The notes beneath the pieces were generated by a model. That model had not been told where the DNA came from. It did no database searches and was given only the letters and a program-made list of their open reading frames with translations. A program made the translations under genes and the position numbers. Source: Anaerobacillus alkaliphilus (lineage in GTDB: Bacteria > Bacillota > Bacilli > Bacillales > Anaerobacillaceae). Taken from it: a stretch of 64,000 bases of DNA. Location of the stretch: the NCBI RefSeq assembly GCF_004116265.1, contig NZ_QOUX01000046.1, forward strand, positions 310,001 through 374,000, given 5' to 3'. Shown here piece after piece: positions 62,747 to 64,000 of this stretch (the first letter of the stretch is position 1; each line of letters opens with the position of its first letter).

Positions 62747-64000
62747 ATGTCTTTTGACGGCACAGTAATGAGAGCAGTAGTAACTGAACTTAATCAAACG
62801 CTCCTTTCGGGGAGAATTACAAAAATATATCAACCTTTTAAAACAGAACTACTATTTACAGTTCGAGCAAACGGAGCAAACCACCAGTTGCTATTGTCTG
62901 CTAACCCTAGTTTTGCAAGAATGCATTTAACAAATGAAAAAGTTGATAACCCTGCTGAACCGCCAATGTTTTGTATGCTATTAAGAAAGCATCTTGAAGG
63001 TGGAATTATTGAAGGAATTGAACAGTTAGAATTAGAAAGAATTGTAAAAATTAATATTAAAGGTAGAAATGAACTAGGTGATGTTAGCTATAAAAAATTA
63101 ATGGTTGAAATTATGGGGCGCCACAGTAACATCGTTTTACTTGATGAAAAAGGTGATAAAATTCTTGATAGTATTAAGCATTTATCCCCAGGAGTTAATA
63201 GCTATCGAACCATTTTACCTGGGCAAACATACAAACTCCCACCAGAGCAAGAAAAGCTAAATCCACTATCAATTGATAAAGAAACGTTTATCAAAAAAAT
63301 GGACTTTAATTCTGGAAAACTTGATAGCCAGATGTTGCAGCAATTTTCTGGATTGTCGCCACAACTAACAAAAGAAATTCTTTATAAAGCTAAGCTACCA
63401 AATCGAGAAACTCTTACAAACGCTTTCCTTGAAGTTATTGATGAGATTAATTTAGGACATTTTAAGCCACAAATAACAACGACAACCAACAAAGAACATT
63501 TCTCAATTATTGAACTTAGCCACTTAAATGGAACGAGTCGAATGTTCGATTCTGTTAGTGAGATGTTAAATCACTTTTATTTTGGAAAAGCTGAGCGAGA
63601 TCGTGTTCACCAACAAGCAAACGATCTTGAAAAATTTCTAAAAAATGAATTCCAAAAAAATAAATCGAAAATTAAAAAGCTTGAGCAAACGTTAGTAGAT
63701 GCTGAGGCAGCTTCAAAATATCGAAAACTTGGTGAATTGCTTACTGCATATCTACATCAAATAAAAAAAGGGCAAAAAGAGGTCGAAGTCATCGATTTCT
63801 ATGATGAAGAAGGAAAAATGGTTAGTATTCCTCTTGATCCGTTAAAATCGCCTTCAGACAATGCCCAAAGTTATTTTAAACGATATAACAAAGCAAAAAA
63901 TTCACTTGAAATTGTCAAAGCACAAATTGAGATCGCACAACAAGAGCTTATCTATTTGGAATCAATCCTTGGTCAAATGGAGTCAGCTGCACCAAGGGAT
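62747..64000 (+). CDS. rqcH: Ribosome quality control protein RqcH (YloA, FbpA family), N-terminal 418 residues
   Basis: RqcH (bacterial Rqc2/NEMF homologue) binds obstructed 50S subunits and adds C-terminal poly-alanine tails to stalled chains. The visible part contains the NFACT-N domain (MSFDGTVMRAVVTELNQTLLSGRITKIYQPF; MFCMLLRKHLEGG; VEIMGRHSNIVLLDE) and the start of the long coiled-coil (about residues 285-345). The C-terminal NFACT-R part is outside the window. GGAG lies 12 nt before the ATG at 62747. It is transcribed divergently from yloB. Confidence 0.95.
   Translation, partial: MSFDGTVMRAVVTELNQTLLSGRITKIYQPFKTELLFTVRANGANHQLLLSANPSFARMHLTNEKVDNPAEPPMFCMLLRKHLEGGIIEGIEQLELERIVKINIKGRNELGDVSYKKLMVEIMGRHSNIVLLDEKGDKILDSIKHLSPGVNSYRTILPGQTYKLPPEQEKLNPLSIDKETFIKKMDFNSGKLDSQMLQQFSGLSPQLTKEILYKAKLPNRETLTNAFLEVIDEINLGHFKPQITTTTNKEHFSIIELSHLNGTSRMFDSVSEMLNHFYFGKAERDRVHQQANDLEKFLKNEFQKNKSKIKKLEQTLVDAEAASKYRKLGELLTAYLHQIKKGQKEVEVIDFYDEEGKMVSIPLDPLKSPSDNAQSYFKRYNKAKNSLEIVKAQIEIAQQELIYLESILGQMESAAPRD

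Overview
The window is a low-GC, chromosomal core segment of a motile, endospore-forming member of the Bacillaceae. The gene order is the Bacillus subtilis yloA-to-fliI region read in reverse, and it carries sporulation (spoVM), flagellar (flgBC, fliEFGHI), CodY, FapR and RemA genes typical of that family. Almost everything lies on the minus strand. Only three plus-strand genes are seen: a DUF1128 gene, rpmB, and rqcH running off the right edge. No tRNA, rRNA, CRISPR array, prophage or insertion sequence was recognised. The species cannot be named from this sequence alone.

Layout in the direction of transcription, right to left. (1) 62.7-57.3 kb: divergent rqcH and a Ca2+-type P-ATPase, then yloC/yicC, remA, gmk, rpoZ. 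(2) 57.2-45.5 kb: coaBC, priA, fmt, rsmB, rlmN, prpC, prkC, rsgA, rpe. The def gene usual between priA and fmt is missing and a heptamer repeat sits there instead. (3) 45.4-43.6 kb: thiT-thiN, the 26-codon spoVM, and rpmB on the other strand. (4) 43.3-36.5 kb: yloU, fakA, degV, sdaAB, sdaAA, recG. (5) 36.4-31.7 kb: the FapR-controlled lipid operon fapR-plsX-fabD-fabG-acpP, then rnc and, facing it, the DUF1128 gene. (6) 31.2-20.1 kb: smc, ftsY, ylxM, ffh, rpsP, khpA, ylqD, rimM, trmD, rplS, lepB, rbgA. (7) 19.8-13.3 kb: rnhB, ylqG, ylqH, two unknown small genes, sucC-sucD, dprA. (8) 13.1-5.8 kb: topA, trmFO, xerC, hslV, hslU, codY. (9) 5.4 kb to the left edge: start of the large flagellar operon, flgB to a partial fliI.

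Functionally this is housekeeping: ribosome and tRNA maturation, protein targeting (SRP, FtsY, signal peptidase), chromosome maintenance, lipid synthesis, central metabolism and early flagellar assembly. The novelty is mostly between genes. Two copies of a roughly 190-215 bp dispersed repeat sit in operon gaps. Two heptamer arrays start inside the stop codons of the preceding genes. There is a perfect 16-bp stem enclosing further hairpins, a long palindrome between rpoZ and coaBC, and a structured stretch before thiT where no TPP riboswitch is visible. Among proteins, the ylqG-ylqH pair looks like a stand-alone FliK-C/FlhB-C module followed by two unknown small proteins, and HslV has an N-terminus that may not expose the expected serine.
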